Of a stretch of DNA of 64,000 nucleotides, positions 17,076-25,859 are shown in pieces. The DNA lies in the NCBI RefSeq assembly GCF_016100975.1, contig NZ_JACFRN010000004.1, positions 186,001 through 250,000 of the forward strand, given 5' to 3'. Position numbers and translations under genes: made by a program. Position 1 is the first letter of the stretch; the number at the start of each line of letters is the position of its first letter. Under the pieces are notes generated by a model, which was not told where the DNA came from, made no database searches, and saw only the letters and a list, made by a program, of their open reading frames with translations. The DNA is from Lactobacillus sp. W8174 (lineage in GTDB: Bacteria > Bacillota > Bacilli > Lactobacillales > Lactobacillaceae).

Positions 17076-18182
17076 TTATGAAGTGGCTTTATTCAACGAA
17101 ATCTTGTATTCAGTTTTTAGTTCATTAAAGTAACAATGCTCTATATACCCATCAGATTGCAGTCGTCCCACAATTATTCCAGGGCTAATATTCAACTCTT
17201 CAGAAAAATTTTTAATTGAGTCCACATTAAACGTTTTTTTCTGAAGAAACTTATGGTATTTATTTTTTGGAATAAAGAAGTTTTCTGCAAATTTATCAGC
17301 TTGCTTTTCCTTTAAATTATATTTTTCCATATCTTTATAATTTGAATAAAAATCCTCATGATAAATATGACCTAACTCATGAACAAAAGAAAACCAAAAT
17401 ATATCTGAATATTTATTTTTATCAGTAATTAGTAAAAGTATACTACCATTTTTGAATTTTTTAATAGCACCATTAAGTCTTGCGCCCGGAAGATTTGGAA
17501 ATGCTTCTAAAACAATACCACAATCCAATAATGTATCTTTTAATTTAGGATAAAAATCTTTTGGATCTTGTACAGTCATGCTTTTAATAGTATCAAGCTT
17601 TTGATCTAATTTTGATTTGTTAAATTTATTACTAGTCTTGTTTCTAGCCTTATTAGCAGCTAACTCAAGCATGACATTTGAACATACAATAGATTTTTCT
17701 TCATTTTTTGATTCAGATCTACGATAGCTAACTGAAGAATTGAATTCAAATAATTTAGACAAATTGGAATAGTTTAGTAATTTTCTTAATTCTTTTATTT
17801 TATCTTGAATACTATATCTTTTATTTTCTATGAAATTATTTTTCTTTAAATACGAAAAGTCAATATAATTACAAACTTTCTGTTCTTCAATGTTCTGTTC
17901 ATCAATGTTCTTTTGATTTTCAATATCGGCCATTTTGGCAGAATAGCTTGCTTGAATATTCAACCAGCTTTGCATAGAAATACCTGTTAGTTTGGCTAAT
18001 TTATTAGCCGTGGAATCACTTATGTTTTCCTCCCCATTAATCAATTTGCTTACCAACTTAGCGGATACACCCAATCTATTGGCAAATTCTGCTTGTGTAA
18101 TATTTAAATCTTCTACGATTTCTTCTATATATGAACCCGGATGAAAAGCAATTAAGTCTTTATATTCTATTATATTACTCAT
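17076..18182 (-). CDS. higA: HigA-type antitoxin fused to an ImmA/IrrE metallopeptidase
   Basis: A 368-residue protein. Residues about 10-80 are a HigA/XRE helix-turn-helix (HPGSYIEEIVEDLNITQAEFANRLGVS, the family signature of HigA antidotes). Residues about 200-330 are an ImmA/IrrE zinc peptidase with HELGH at 268-272 and a downstream KQADKFAENFF segment that supplies the third zinc ligand. The gene overlaps the toxin gene upstream by 8 bases, so the two are translated together. The HTH part would bind the operator upstream of the toxin gene. The peptidase may trim the antitoxin or a repressor; that is inferred from the family. Confidence 0.88.
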   Translation of the reverse strand: MSNIIEYKDLIAFHPGSYIEEIVEDLNITQAEFANRLGVSAKLVSKLINGEENISDSTANKLAKLTGISMQSWLNIQASYSAKMADIENQKNIDEQNIEEQKVCNYIDFSYLKKNNFIENKRYSIQDKIKELRKLLNYSNLSKLFEFNSSVSYRRSESKNEEKSIVCSNVMLELAANKARNKTSNKFNKSKLDQKLDTIKSMTVQDPKDFYPKLKDTLLDCGIVLEAFPNLPGARLNGAIKKFKNGSILLLITDKNKYSDIFWFSFVHELGHIYHEDFYSNYKDMEKYNLKEKQADKFAENFFIPKNKYHKFLQKKTFNVDSIKNFSEELNISPGIIVGRLQSDGYIEHCYFNELKTEYKISLNKATS

Positions 18183-18513
18183 AATGTTTGCTGACCTCCA
18201 TTATCCTAATTTGAGTTATGCAATCTGATTTTTTAAATATTTCTTCAATATTATATCCTTCTATACAAATTATTAGTCTATATGGACTTTTTCTTCCGTT
18301 TATATCAATAGCGTAGTTATCAGCTAGATTTCCTTTTAATTTATGAAAATTACATCTAGGACTATTTATAACATCTTCTAGAGTTTCTACATTTTTAATA
18401 AACTCTATTCTCTGAATCAATTTTTTGGCATCTTTTTCAGGAAAGTCTCTCTTAGCACGCATTATTGAAGTACATTGCTTTTTAACTTTTTTATTTTTAT
18501 ACAAAATCTCCAT
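18175..18513 (-). CDS. higB: HigB/RelE-type toxin
   Basis: A 112-residue protein of RelE/ParE-fold type: LRNVETLEDV-like spacing, FHKLKGNLADNYAIDINGRKSPYRLII and a C-terminal strand IRIMEVSKHYE, all typical of HigB family mRNA interferases. It precedes the antitoxin gene, as in higBA systems. It has its own promoter with an operator at the transcription start. The ATG at 18513 follows GAGGATAG. Toxicity is inferred from family and partner. Confidence 0.82.
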   Translation of the reverse strand: MEILYKNKKVKKQCTSIMRAKRDFPEKDAKKLIQRIEFIKNVETLEDVINSPRCNFHKLKGNLADNYAIDINGRKSPYRLIICIEGYNIEEIFKKSDCITQIRIMEVSKHYE

Positions 18514-18533
18514 GTACTATCCTCAATGTCGCG

Positions 18534-18554
18534 AAATTACCTTTTTGGTAATTT
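18534..18554. promoter_or_regulatory. Operator of higBA
   Basis: AAATTACC-5 bases-GGTAATTT lies just downstream of the -10 box, where a bound HigA would block initiation. Confidence 0.65.
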
Positions 18555-18555
18555 T

Positions 18556-18584
18556 ATGATATTACATTACTGTATAAGAGTCAA
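18556..18584 (-). promoter_or_regulatory. Promoter of higBA
   Basis: On the minus strand TTGACT (18579-18584) and TATCAT (18556-18561) are separated by exactly 17 bases. Confidence 0.75.
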
Positions 18585-18801
18585 ATTTTTCAAAGCATGA
18601 TTTATGTTTTGAACCCTTTTTTAGTTAAAATTATTTTTGCTTAATTATTTAACTCATTTAAAATGAAAGTACTAAACCCGCCATTATAAGCAAGAAAAAT
18701 TTTTAAAGGAAATTGCTACTAATTTGTGATAAAACGGATATAACCTAATGATTTATTCAGAAAAATAGTCAAAATAATTTTTTAGGCAGGAGAAAATAAT
18801 A

Positions 18802-19017
18802 ATGAAAAATGTTCAAAGACTAACTACTGTGTTAGCAATTGTTTTGTGGCTTGTTGTGATCGGTATTTTTGCAGTTGCTATCTCTAACAATCAGTTGTGG
18901 AGTATGGGCCCGGTTATTGCATATAATCGACCTCAGAATACTCTTGGCTGGTTAATTGTAGCTGCTATTGCGACAACAGCGGTCAGTGTAATTCTTAAGT
19001 TGACGCAAGATAAATAA
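18802..19017 (+). CDS. Small two-TM membrane protein
   Basis: 71 residues with hydrophobic segments at about 8-30 (TTVLAIVLWLVVIGIFAVAIS) and 48-66 (LGWLIVAAIATTAVSVILKL). A GCAGGAGAAAAT ribosome site precedes the ATG. No known family is recognised. It stands alone, with a terminator downstream around 19150. Confidence 0.6.
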   Translation: MKNVQRLTTVLAIVLWLVVIGIFAVAISNNQLWSMGPVIAYNRPQNTLGWLIVAAIATTAVSVILKLTQDK

Positions 19018-19149
19018 AATTAAAAAAGATTATTGCACCATTAAAATAGGTCAAATTATATATGTAGTTACTGTTAGTCTTTTTAAAAATCTTGCGCACA
19101 TTTCCAAAAAAGAGTGCCACGGCAAGTAATAAATATAACAGAAAACATA

Positions 19150-19182
19150 CCTGACAAGAGTTAAATATTGTCAGGCTTTTTT
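19150..19182 (+). terminator. Rho-independent terminator
   Basis: CCTGACAA ... TTGTCAGG followed by seven T. Confidence 0.8.
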
Positions 19183-19308
19183 GATGAACGACAAATACTA
19201 AAGTATAATTAGCATTAACGTGAACCGTACTAAGATAGTTCAATTTAAGTTTTTTAGATAATGATTAAGTAAGAGAAAAAAGCTTACAAACTAAGGGAGG
19301 GTTAGAAT

Positions 19309-20265
19309 ATGAGTAATATAAAAGTTTTGGTAACAGGAAGAATGCCAGAAGCTGGTTTGACGGAGTTAAGAAAAAACTTTGCTGTGACCCGTAAACCAGA
19401 AAAAGAAGGTAGAGCCTGGGTTTTAGCACATCTATCTGAGTATGAAGGTCTGATACTCATGGGAACACAGGCTGACCGTGAATTAATTGATGCCGGCACT
19501 AACTTGAAAATTATTTCTGCTAGTGGCGTTGGCTATGACAAAATTGACATTGACTATGCAAAGCAAAAAGGAATTGTTGTTGCCAATTGTCCTAAAAGCG
19601 TTCTTATTCCCACCGCTGAAATGACATTTGCCCTAATTTTAGCAACTATGAGACGTTTGCATTTTTATGATAAATCCATTCGCACTGAAAAATGGGTTGA
19701 TGTTTCTAAACCGGAAAATATGGGGACGGGACTCCAGGGAAAAACGCTTGGTATATACGGTATGGGGCGTATCGGCTCTGAAGTAGCCAAGTATGCCCAA
19801 GTCTTTGGCATGAAAGTCATTTACCATAACAGACATCAGTTAAGTTCTCAAGAAGAAGCAAAAAAGAATGTTCATTATGTAGATTTTGATACTCTTGTTA
19901 AAACAGCAGATGTGATTACCCTGCACGCTCCGGCAACTCCTTCTACAACAGGCGTTTTCGATGCTCAAGTATTTAAGCAAATGAAAAAGACAGCTTATAT
20001 TATCAATGTTGCTCGAGGTAAGCTGATTAAACAAAATGATTTAATTGCTGCATTGCAGAACGGTGACATTGCCGGAGCTGGTTTAGACGTATATGAAACT
20101 GAACCAGAAGTGCCACAAGCTTTATGTGAACTAGATAATGTGATTTTGTCACCTCATGCAGGTTCAGGAACACTGTCTGCTCGCACGAATATTGCTGCTG
20201 AGGCTTCACAAAATCTCATTTCATATTTACGGGATCATAAGTCATTAAACCAAGTTAATAAGTGA
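19309..20265 (+). CDS. D-isomer-specific 2-hydroxyacid dehydrogenase
   Basis: 318 residues, NAD(P)-dependent, reducing 2-oxoacids or oxidising D-2-hydroxyacids in the cytosol. The cofactor fold shows GIYGMGRIGSEVAK (about 146-159). Catalytic residues of the family are visible: Arg in NVARGKLI, Glu in YETEPEVP, and His in LSPHAGSG. Closest to the glyoxylate/hydroxypyruvate and phosphoglycerate dehydrogenase-like group rather than to D-lactate dehydrogenase. GGGAGGG before the ATG is a strong ribosome site. The substrate is not readable from sequence. It is monocistronic, with a terminator directly downstream. Confidence 0.88.
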   Translation: MSNIKVLVTGRMPEAGLTELRKNFAVTRKPEKEGRAWVLAHLSEYEGLILMGTQADRELIDAGTNLKIISASGVGYDKIDIDYAKQKGIVVANCPKSVLIPTAEMTFALILATMRRLHFYDKSIRTEKWVDVSKPENMGTGLQGKTLGIYGMGRIGSEVAKYAQVFGMKVIYHNRHQLSSQEEAKKNVHYVDFDTLVKTADVITLHAPATPSTTGVFDAQVFKQMKKTAYIINVARGKLIKQNDLIAALQNGDIAGAGLDVYETEPEVPQALCELDNVILSPHAGSGTLSARTNIAAEASQNLISYLRDHKSLNQVNK

Positions 20266-20294
20266 TCTTTTAATTAGTAAAAATAACCATGAAT

Positions 20295-20322
20295 AAAAGC
20301 CAAGCTTTTACTTGGCTTTTTT
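20295..20322 (+). terminator. Rho-independent terminator
   Basis: AAAAGCCAAG-6 bases-CTTGGCTTTT plus T run. Confidence 0.9.
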
Positions 20323-20387
20323 CTTTTACTGTAATATAATATGAAGCTAACTACATGAAGTATACTTCACATTGCTAAGAAGGTGAG

Positions 20388-20606
20388 ATTATCACAAATT
20401 TAGTTAAAGAAAATAGAAAAAAGCTGCACTTAACGCAACGTGAACTTGCCGCTAAAGTGGATGTCACTGAACGAACGATTATCTCAGTAGAAAACGGTAA
20501 ATACAAGCCCTCACTCATCTTGGCGTATAAACTAGCGCAAGTTTTTAGGACCGATATTGAAACCTTATTTTGTTTACAGGAATATGTAGAAAATGAAGAA
20601 GAATAA
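20388..20606 (+). CDS. XRE-type regulator with a non-standard start codon
   Basis: 72 residues with a complete HTH: VKENRKKLHLTQRELAAKV, then DVTERTIISVENGKYKPS and LAYKLAQVF, the YgzD/Cro-like pattern. No ATG, GTG or TTG exists between the in-frame TAA at 20376 and the conserved domain. The only codons that can give the usual M-I-T-N or M-x-N start are ATT (20388) or ATC (20391), preceded by AAGGTGAG. The gene overlaps the next one by 14 bases. This pairing with a DERDE-type membrane protein is common. Standard gene callers would miss it. Confidence 0.75.
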   Translation: MITNLVKENRKKLHLTQRELAAKVDVTERTIISVENGKYKPSLILAYKLAQVFRTDIETLFCLQEYVENEEE

Positions 20607-21051
20607 GAAAAGAAAGATCAAATATTATTTCGCAGCGTGCTTTTTTGTATTATTAGCACTTCTTGAGTTAGTGCTGATCAGCTTAGAGGTTATGCAGCAC
20701 CGCAGGCAAACCGATATACCGAAAAATATTATTTATGCAGTTTTTGCTATTAGTTTTGCTTTTTATCTTTATTATAAAGCCAAAACTGTGGGTACAGATA
20801 AAGATGATGAAGACGAGCGTGATGAGTTTATTGTAGTAAAAACTGATCACCAAATGTATAAAATAGCTAACTGGTTAATTTATATTCTGAGCCTGGTCTT
20901 TATGACTGGGGCGGCGTTCATGTATGAATCTCAAGGCTTTACGACACCGGTCATAATATTGACAACCATTGCCGCTACTTTAAGCGTCTTATGGAACTTA
21001 TTATTATTAATTGAAATGATTATAGGTATTACCAATGAATTTAGAAACTGA
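20593..21051 (+). CDS. Four-TM membrane protein (DUF2178/DUF3796-like), partner of the HTH gene
   Basis: 152 residues with membrane segments at about 12-30, 44-60, 95-113 and 120-142, and the DEDERDE sequence before residue 80 that is typical of small membrane proteins encoded next to YgzD-type regulators. Translation is coupled: the start lies within the end of the HTH gene, and the GAAGAAG there serves as ribosome site. The HTH gene probably controls both. Function is unknown; a membrane sensor or modulator is likely. Confidence 0.7.
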   Translation: MKKNKKRKIKYYFAACFFVLLALLELVLISLEVMQHRRQTDIPKNIIYAVFAISFAFYLYYKAKTVGTDKDDEDERDEFIVVKTDHQMYKIANWLIYILSLVFMTGAAFMYESQGFTTPVIILTTIAATLSVLWNLLLLIEMIIGITNEFRN

Positions 21052-21239
21052 TGAGACATAAATACTGCTAAATAATATCCAAGCGACTTTGCATTTTAGT
21101 ACAAAATTTTTTCCACTTGCTTTACTGATAATGACCTCTTAGTCAAATAGTATTGTAATCACGGTTCTTCTCAAGTTTAATTAATTTATCATCTTTAATG
21201 AATGAAAAAAATTATTAACAAAACTGAGGGAGAAAAATA

Positions 21240-22811
21240 ATGATTTACCATAACTATTCACATTTAAAATTCTTTTGGCTCAATGTTTTCGGTTTGATAT
21301 ACAGTACTTTAAATATCTTTGCTGCTTATATGCTTAGTAATTTGATCAATATGGCAACTAAGAGACAATTTTCAGTCTTACCTTCTTTAATACTGCAGAT
21401 CATAGTAGCGCTAACTATAATCTTAATTTCAGGCTTACTATTTAATTACTTAAAAACCGATGCCGTTAAGCAAATTAACACTAAGTTGAGATCTAAAGTA
21501 CTGAAAGGAATGCTGCTAAATAAAGAAGAAGACAGCTCTGATTTAGGTTTTTTAACTAACGACTTTAAGTTATTAGAAACTAATCGTTATGAAGCTGAAA
21601 TTGAAATTCTGATCTATGCCTATACCGTTATTTTGGCGCTGGGTTATGCTTTATATTTAAACTGGTTTGTTACCTTGATTTATTTCGTGGGCTCAGCAAT
21701 CCCTACAATCGTCTCCAACTTTTTCCAAAAACCAATTCAAAAAGCTTCAGGTGATTGGACTAAGGCTAACGACAAGTATGTCAGCCAAACCAAAAATATT
21801 TTAGCTGGTACTGGAACTTTTAATTTATACGGCAAGCAAGACAATGCTGTTAAGCAAAATAAGCGTGCAGTTGAACGTCTGGAAGAAAAACTGGCCAAAA
21901 TGAATGTGCTGAATAATAATACTAATACCTACCTTAACATTATCGCGATTGCCAGTGCATTTTTACTACCATTTGCTTTTGGGACATTATTGGTAGTCAA
22001 TGGTCAGATAACATTAGGAGCATTATTTGCCATCACCCAGCTTTCTAATTCTTTTGTTAACCCTATCCTGCAAATTTTAAATGAACGAAACAATTTATCT
22101 ACCACTAAGGGTATCGTTAACAAGATCAATCAGTTTATTGCTAAAGGTGAGCAAAAACCGCAAAACGGTGTTGCTACTGCTGACTTTAAACAATTAGAAG
22201 TGAAAAATCTGACTTTAAAACGGCAGGATAAAGAATTAGCTAGTCAAATTAATTTTGCAGTTGCAAAAGGACAAAAGGTTGCGGTAATTGGACCATCTGG
22301 CTCTGGTAAATCCACCATGCTCCAATATTTAATGTATGGCGATTATGGTCAGGCACAAGAAGAGTTGCTTAATCAAAAGGCCGTTAAACCTGGTACTTTT
22401 ACTAATTTGTTTGCATATTCAAGCCAAAGCGCAGTCATCTTTGCCGACTCATTGTGGTTTAACCTTACGTTAGGTGCCGACATCCCGCAAGAAGAAGTTA
22501 CAGATGTGTGTGAACATTTAGAACTGGGACAGCTGGTTAAAGAAAAAGGTTTTGACTACCAATTAGGTGATAATGCGGATCAATTATCCGGTGGTCAGTT
22601 AGCACGAATTGAACTGGCAAGGGCTATCTTAGCCAAACGACCAATTTTATTACTGGACGAAGTTAATGCCTCATTGGATAAGGCAACTTCTCAGGCGATT
22701 CATGATTACTTGTTTGCGTCTAACTTCACTTTCATTGAGGTTATTCACCATTATGAGCCAGCAGAGTTAAAGCGTTATGATGCTGTAATTGACTTTAATA
22801 ATTATATTTAA
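21240..22811 (+). CDS. ABC exporter, fused membrane and ATPase domains
   Basis: 523 residues: a six-helix type-1 exporter domain (about 1-300), then the ATPase. Walker A GPSGSGKSTM, signature LSGGQ, Walker B LLLDEVNASLD and an H-loop IHHYEP are present. It uses Asn-Ala where most have Ala/Pro-Thr-Ser. GGGAGAAAAATA precedes the ATG. It is a half-transporter and would dimerise. The substrate is unknown. It is a paralogue of the exporter at 30090, and the same type often carries peptides or drugs. It ends at a terminator shared with the surface protein gene. Confidence 0.85.
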   Translation: MIYHNYSHLKFFWLNVFGLIYSTLNIFAAYMLSNLINMATKRQFSVLPSLILQIIVALTIILISGLLFNYLKTDAVKQINTKLRSKVLKGMLLNKEEDSSDLGFLTNDFKLLETNRYEAEIEILIYAYTVILALGYALYLNWFVTLIYFVGSAIPTIVSNFFQKPIQKASGDWTKANDKYVSQTKNILAGTGTFNLYGKQDNAVKQNKRAVERLEEKLAKMNVLNNNTNTYLNIIAIASAFLLPFAFGTLLVVNGQITLGALFAITQLSNSFVNPILQILNERNNLSTTKGIVNKINQFIAKGEQKPQNGVATADFKQLEVKNLTLKRQDKELASQINFAVAKGQKVAVIGPSGSGKSTMLQYLMYGDYGQAQEELLNQKAVKPGTFTNLFAYSSQSAVIFADSLWFNLTLGADIPQEEVTDVCEHLELGQLVKEKGFDYQLGDNADQLSGGQLARIELARAILAKRPILLLDEVNASLDKATSQAIHDYLFASNFTFIEVIHHYEPAELKRYDAVIDFNNYI

Positions 22812-22848
22812 AACATGGTTTCAAATAAAAAATAAATGTATGGTAAAT

Positions 22849-22887
22849 AAAAAGCTTACTTTTTGTAAAAATAAAGTAAGCTTTTTT
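22849..22887. terminator. Bidirectional terminator
   Basis: AAAAAGCTTACTTT / AAAGTAAGCTTTTTT with a 10-base loop lies between the convergent exporter and surface protein genes. Confidence 0.85.
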
Positions 22888-22969
22888 ATGACACCAAGTA
22901 TGTATCTAAATTATTTCCAGCTATTTTTAATACAGTGGCTTTAGTAGTATTGCCACTGACTAAATATAT

Positions 22970-25207
22970 TTATTTTTCTTTCCGTTTACGTGTAAACCAG
23001 CCAATTACAGCAACTGTTCCTGTGACAATTATGCCAGTGAACATTATTATGAAATTGCTTTCTTTACTTTCACCAGTCTTGGCCAATACATTAGTGCGCT
23101 TAGAAGTACTACTTAAGTTATGGCTTTTAATAGTAGAATGCCGAATAATCTGGGATCGCCGACCCGTTTTCTTTACATGATGCTGTTTTGAAACTGCTTT
23201 TTGTGGCATTGGCCTGGTTGGCTTTTTCTGTTTATTTGGTTTTTCTGGTTTGGTAGAAGAATTAATCGGGTTATTAACACTCAGATTATTATTATTTTTG
23301 GTGTAAATATAGGTGACATCTTGAGTCTGTGTACTAAAGAATCCAGTCGCATTTGTCGGTCTGGACTTTAAAGTATAGCCTGCAAAATCTTTGGCTCCAG
23401 TAGTATACCCGTCACCAACGTTACCGCTTAAAACAATGTCGGAAGTAAGTTCGTTACCATTTTCATCTTGGTAGTGAACAATAACATCAGCAGCTTTACT
23501 TGGAAAATTAGGATTTACTGGCATCTTAGTAGGAGCTTTTTTGTAGAGATAAACAACATCAGTTATAGTATTATCAGCAAAGCTACCACTGGCGTTGGCA
23601 GGAGTTTCTGCTAGAGTGTAGCCAGTAATATCTTTAGGCTTTGTGGTATATGGAGTGTTTAATCCACCAGTTTGTACATCATTAGGTGCTAGTTGGTTAC
23701 TGTCTTGGTCTTGATAATGTGTAATAACAGCCGCATTGTATCTCACGTAAGTATCGGCGTCTTTAGCTGGATTATAGTTAGTTAAAAGTTGTGGAGATGT
23801 CCAGCGCTTGTCTTTAAGTGCTTGAGGATGTCCTGTTGAGCCATCACCGACATTAACCCAAATTCCTGGCGTGTCTAAGCCAGTACTTGGTAGAGAATTT
23901 TTAGCACCTAGCTTTAAGTAATTTAAACCTGTCAGTCCATTTAGCATATTATCGCTACTGGTAACCGAGTCCATATTGAAATTACTGATATCAAGGCTGG
24001 TTAAGCCACTATCTCCTGAAAACATTTCCATCATGTCAGTTACCTTGTCCGTGTTAAAGTGACTAACATCTATCTTTGTTAAATTAGTGCAAAAGGCAAA
24101 CATTCCGTTCATGCTGGTAACATTACTAGTGTTGAAGTGGCTGACATCTAATTGATCCAGACTCATACAGTATAAAAACATGCCTACAGTTTGTTCAGCG
24201 CTGCTGGTATCAAAGCTAGCAACATTTAAGTTTGATAACTTAAGGCACATGCCAAACATAGCAGACATATCCGTTACTTTTGCTGTATTGAAGCTACTAA
24301 TGTTTAGTGCCGTCAAGTTTCGGCAGGCATAAAACATAGAATTCATGTTTTCAACATTTTTAGTGTCAAAATTATTCAGATTTAAGTTGGTTAAGCTTGT
24401 GCAAAGATTAAACATAGTACTCATGTCTTTAACTTTTGCTGTATTAAACGAGCTAACATCAAGATTTGTTAAGGCAGAACAAGACTTAAAAAGCTTGTTC
24501 ATATCAGTTACATTACTCGTATTAAAGCTACTCAAATCTAGACTTTTTAAATTTTTATCATTAGAGAACATAGAGGCCATATTCGTAACTTGGCTTGTGT
24601 CAAAGTTAGATAAGCCCTCAAACTCTTCTAAGTTGTTTAAATCACTGAAGAGACCAGCCGCAGATCCCTTGATAGCTAGAGGTCCGTCGATAACAATCTT
24701 TTTGGGTTTATTAGTGAGAAAGAATTGGCTAATTGTTCTAGGTACATCATTACTATCAGATGTTATATTACCAGAAATAGTAGCAACTTCTTGATCAGGA
24801 TCATATGTAAGATGAGCACCATTACTATCAGATGATATTAAGTTGGCTTTTGTAGCAATCTTTTGTTGTTCATTTTCACCATATGTAACTGCAGGAGGCA
24901 CATCTTTTTGATTGGCTGCTTTAGCATCTGCATCAGAATTCTCAATATTTTTCGTAGAAATTACCGGCACACTAATTAATGAAGTTGTCTGATCTTTCGA
25001 GTTACTATCAGCAGCAATATTTTTTTGGTCATTACCCTCATTTGTAGCAATAGGATTTTGTGAATCTATATTAGATTTTGTATCATTTCCAGATACAAGA
25101 TGAGAAGCAGCAAGATGGTCTGCCTTAACTATTTGTGGACTGTTACCTAGTAAGCCGAGACTGACCACAAGCCCACCCAGCAGCAATTTTTCCTTGTTTT
25201 TATTCAT
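22970..25207 (-). CDS. Sortase-type surface protein with DUF285 and MucBP repeats
   Basis: 745 residues. A signal peptide (about 1-29, LLLGGLVVSLGLLGNSPQIVKA) is followed by a Ser/Asn/Asp-rich spacer. Next come about nine BspA-like DUF285 repeats of 24-25 residues (about 175-415; pattern SLDLSSFNTSNVTDMNKLF) and two MucBP-type domains (about 475-545 and 560-630; ITHYQDQDSN, VHYQDENGN). A basic linker, LAKTGE at 708-713, a membrane helix and the RKRKEK tail complete a cell-wall sorting region. The usual motif is LPxTG, so Ala replaces Pro. MucBP domains suggest mucus binding. GAAGGTTAAG is the ribosome site. Confidence 0.88.
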   Translation of the reverse strand: MNKNKEKLLLGGLVVSLGLLGNSPQIVKADHLAASHLVSGNDTKSNIDSQNPIATNEGNDQKNIAADSNSKDQTTSLISVPVISTKNIENSDADAKAANQKDVPPAVTYGENEQQKIATKANLISSDSNGAHLTYDPDQEVATISGNITSDSNDVPRTISQFFLTNKPKKIVIDGPLAIKGSAAGLFSDLNNLEEFEGLSNFDTSQVTNMASMFSNDKNLKSLDLSSFNTSNVTDMNKLFKSCSALTNLDVSSFNTAKVKDMSTMFNLCTSLTNLNLNNFDTKNVENMNSMFYACRNLTALNISSFNTAKVTDMSAMFGMCLKLSNLNVASFDTSSAEQTVGMFLYCMSLDQLDVSHFNTSNVTSMNGMFAFCTNLTKIDVSHFNTDKVTDMMEMFSGDSGLTSLDISNFNMDSVTSSDNMLNGLTGLNYLKLGAKNSLPSTGLDTPGIWVNVGDGSTGHPQALKDKRWTSPQLLTNYNPAKDADTYVRYNAAVITHYQDQDSNQLAPNDVQTGGLNTPYTTKPKDITGYTLAETPANASGSFADNTITDVVYLYKKAPTKMPVNPNFPSKAADVIVHYQDENGNELTSDIVLSGNVGDGYTTGAKDFAGYTLKSRPTNATGFFSTQTQDVTYIYTKNNNNLSVNNPINSSTKPEKPNKQKKPTRPMPQKAVSKQHHVKKTGRRSQIIRHSTIKSHNLSSTSKRTNVLAKTGESKESNFIIMFTGIIVTGTVAVIGWFTRKRKEK

Positions 25208-25462
25208 TATACTTAACCTTCATGTATTAAAAAACAGTATATTATGTACCTAAATGGAGTTTATCATATTTATTATATTAATTAATAATTAAACGCACTT
25301 ATATGTTTTAACAGTTGTAAGAATACTTAAAACAAAGAAAAATAGTTAGAGTGTTTTTAATTACTAACTATTTATATATATTATATATTAATACAATTAT
25401 TTTAATGTTTAAGTATTGAATGAAACACTCTTTCGTCATTTTTCGTTGCACATATGGTTAAG
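25208..25462. promoter_or_regulatory. Upstream region of the surface protein gene
   Basis: Extremely AT-rich, with many TATATTA-like candidates on the minus strand. It surely contains the promoter, but none stands out enough to place. The ribosome site lies at about 25212-25222. Confidence 0.35.
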
Positions 25463-25693
25463 CTAACTAGTTAAAATTGCTATAGCTGTTAGTAATAGTC
25501 TAGCAAACATAACAAATAGACTTTCTTTTTGCTTTTCTACAGTTTTAAACAAATACAGTAGCAGCATTGGTATTTTTAGTAACTTTTTTAAAACCGGAGT
25601 TTTAATTGCAGCCTTATGATCAGCCAGGTATTGACTTACAATATGGTTTACTTTTACTATTGAGGATTGCTGTCTCTTGAACCAATGAAGTTG
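25463..25693 (-). pseudogene. 3' remnant of an unidentified gene
   Basis: An open frame of 77 codons without any usable start: KVNHIVSQYLADHKAAIKTPV, then KKLLKIPMLLLYLFKTVEKQKE, then FARLLLTAIAILTS and a stop. A neighbouring frame upstream (FGTIASTIIGIKKVVSNFIGSR) may be its continuation before a frameshift. I do not recognise the family. Confidence 0.4.
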
Positions 25694-25859
25694 CTAACCA
25701 CTTTCTTAATCCCAATTATTGTTGATGCAATTGTGCCGAATTTATTATAAATGGTGCTCAAGAAACTAACTTTGCTTTTAGCTATAATAAAGCTGAATAA
25801 AATATGATAAAATCATTGTTAATTACTTTTCATTTTTAATAAATCAGGTAGGCATTTCC

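Noticed and set aside
18995-19243. 82-codon minus-strand frame before the hydroxyacid dehydrogenase gene
   Set aside because: It spans a clear plus-strand terminator (19150-19182) and has no ribosome site.
22970-25207. CRISPR-like regular repeats at about 75-bp spacing
   Set aside because: The periodicity comes from the DUF285 protein repeats inside one open frame and is not a direct-repeat/spacer array.
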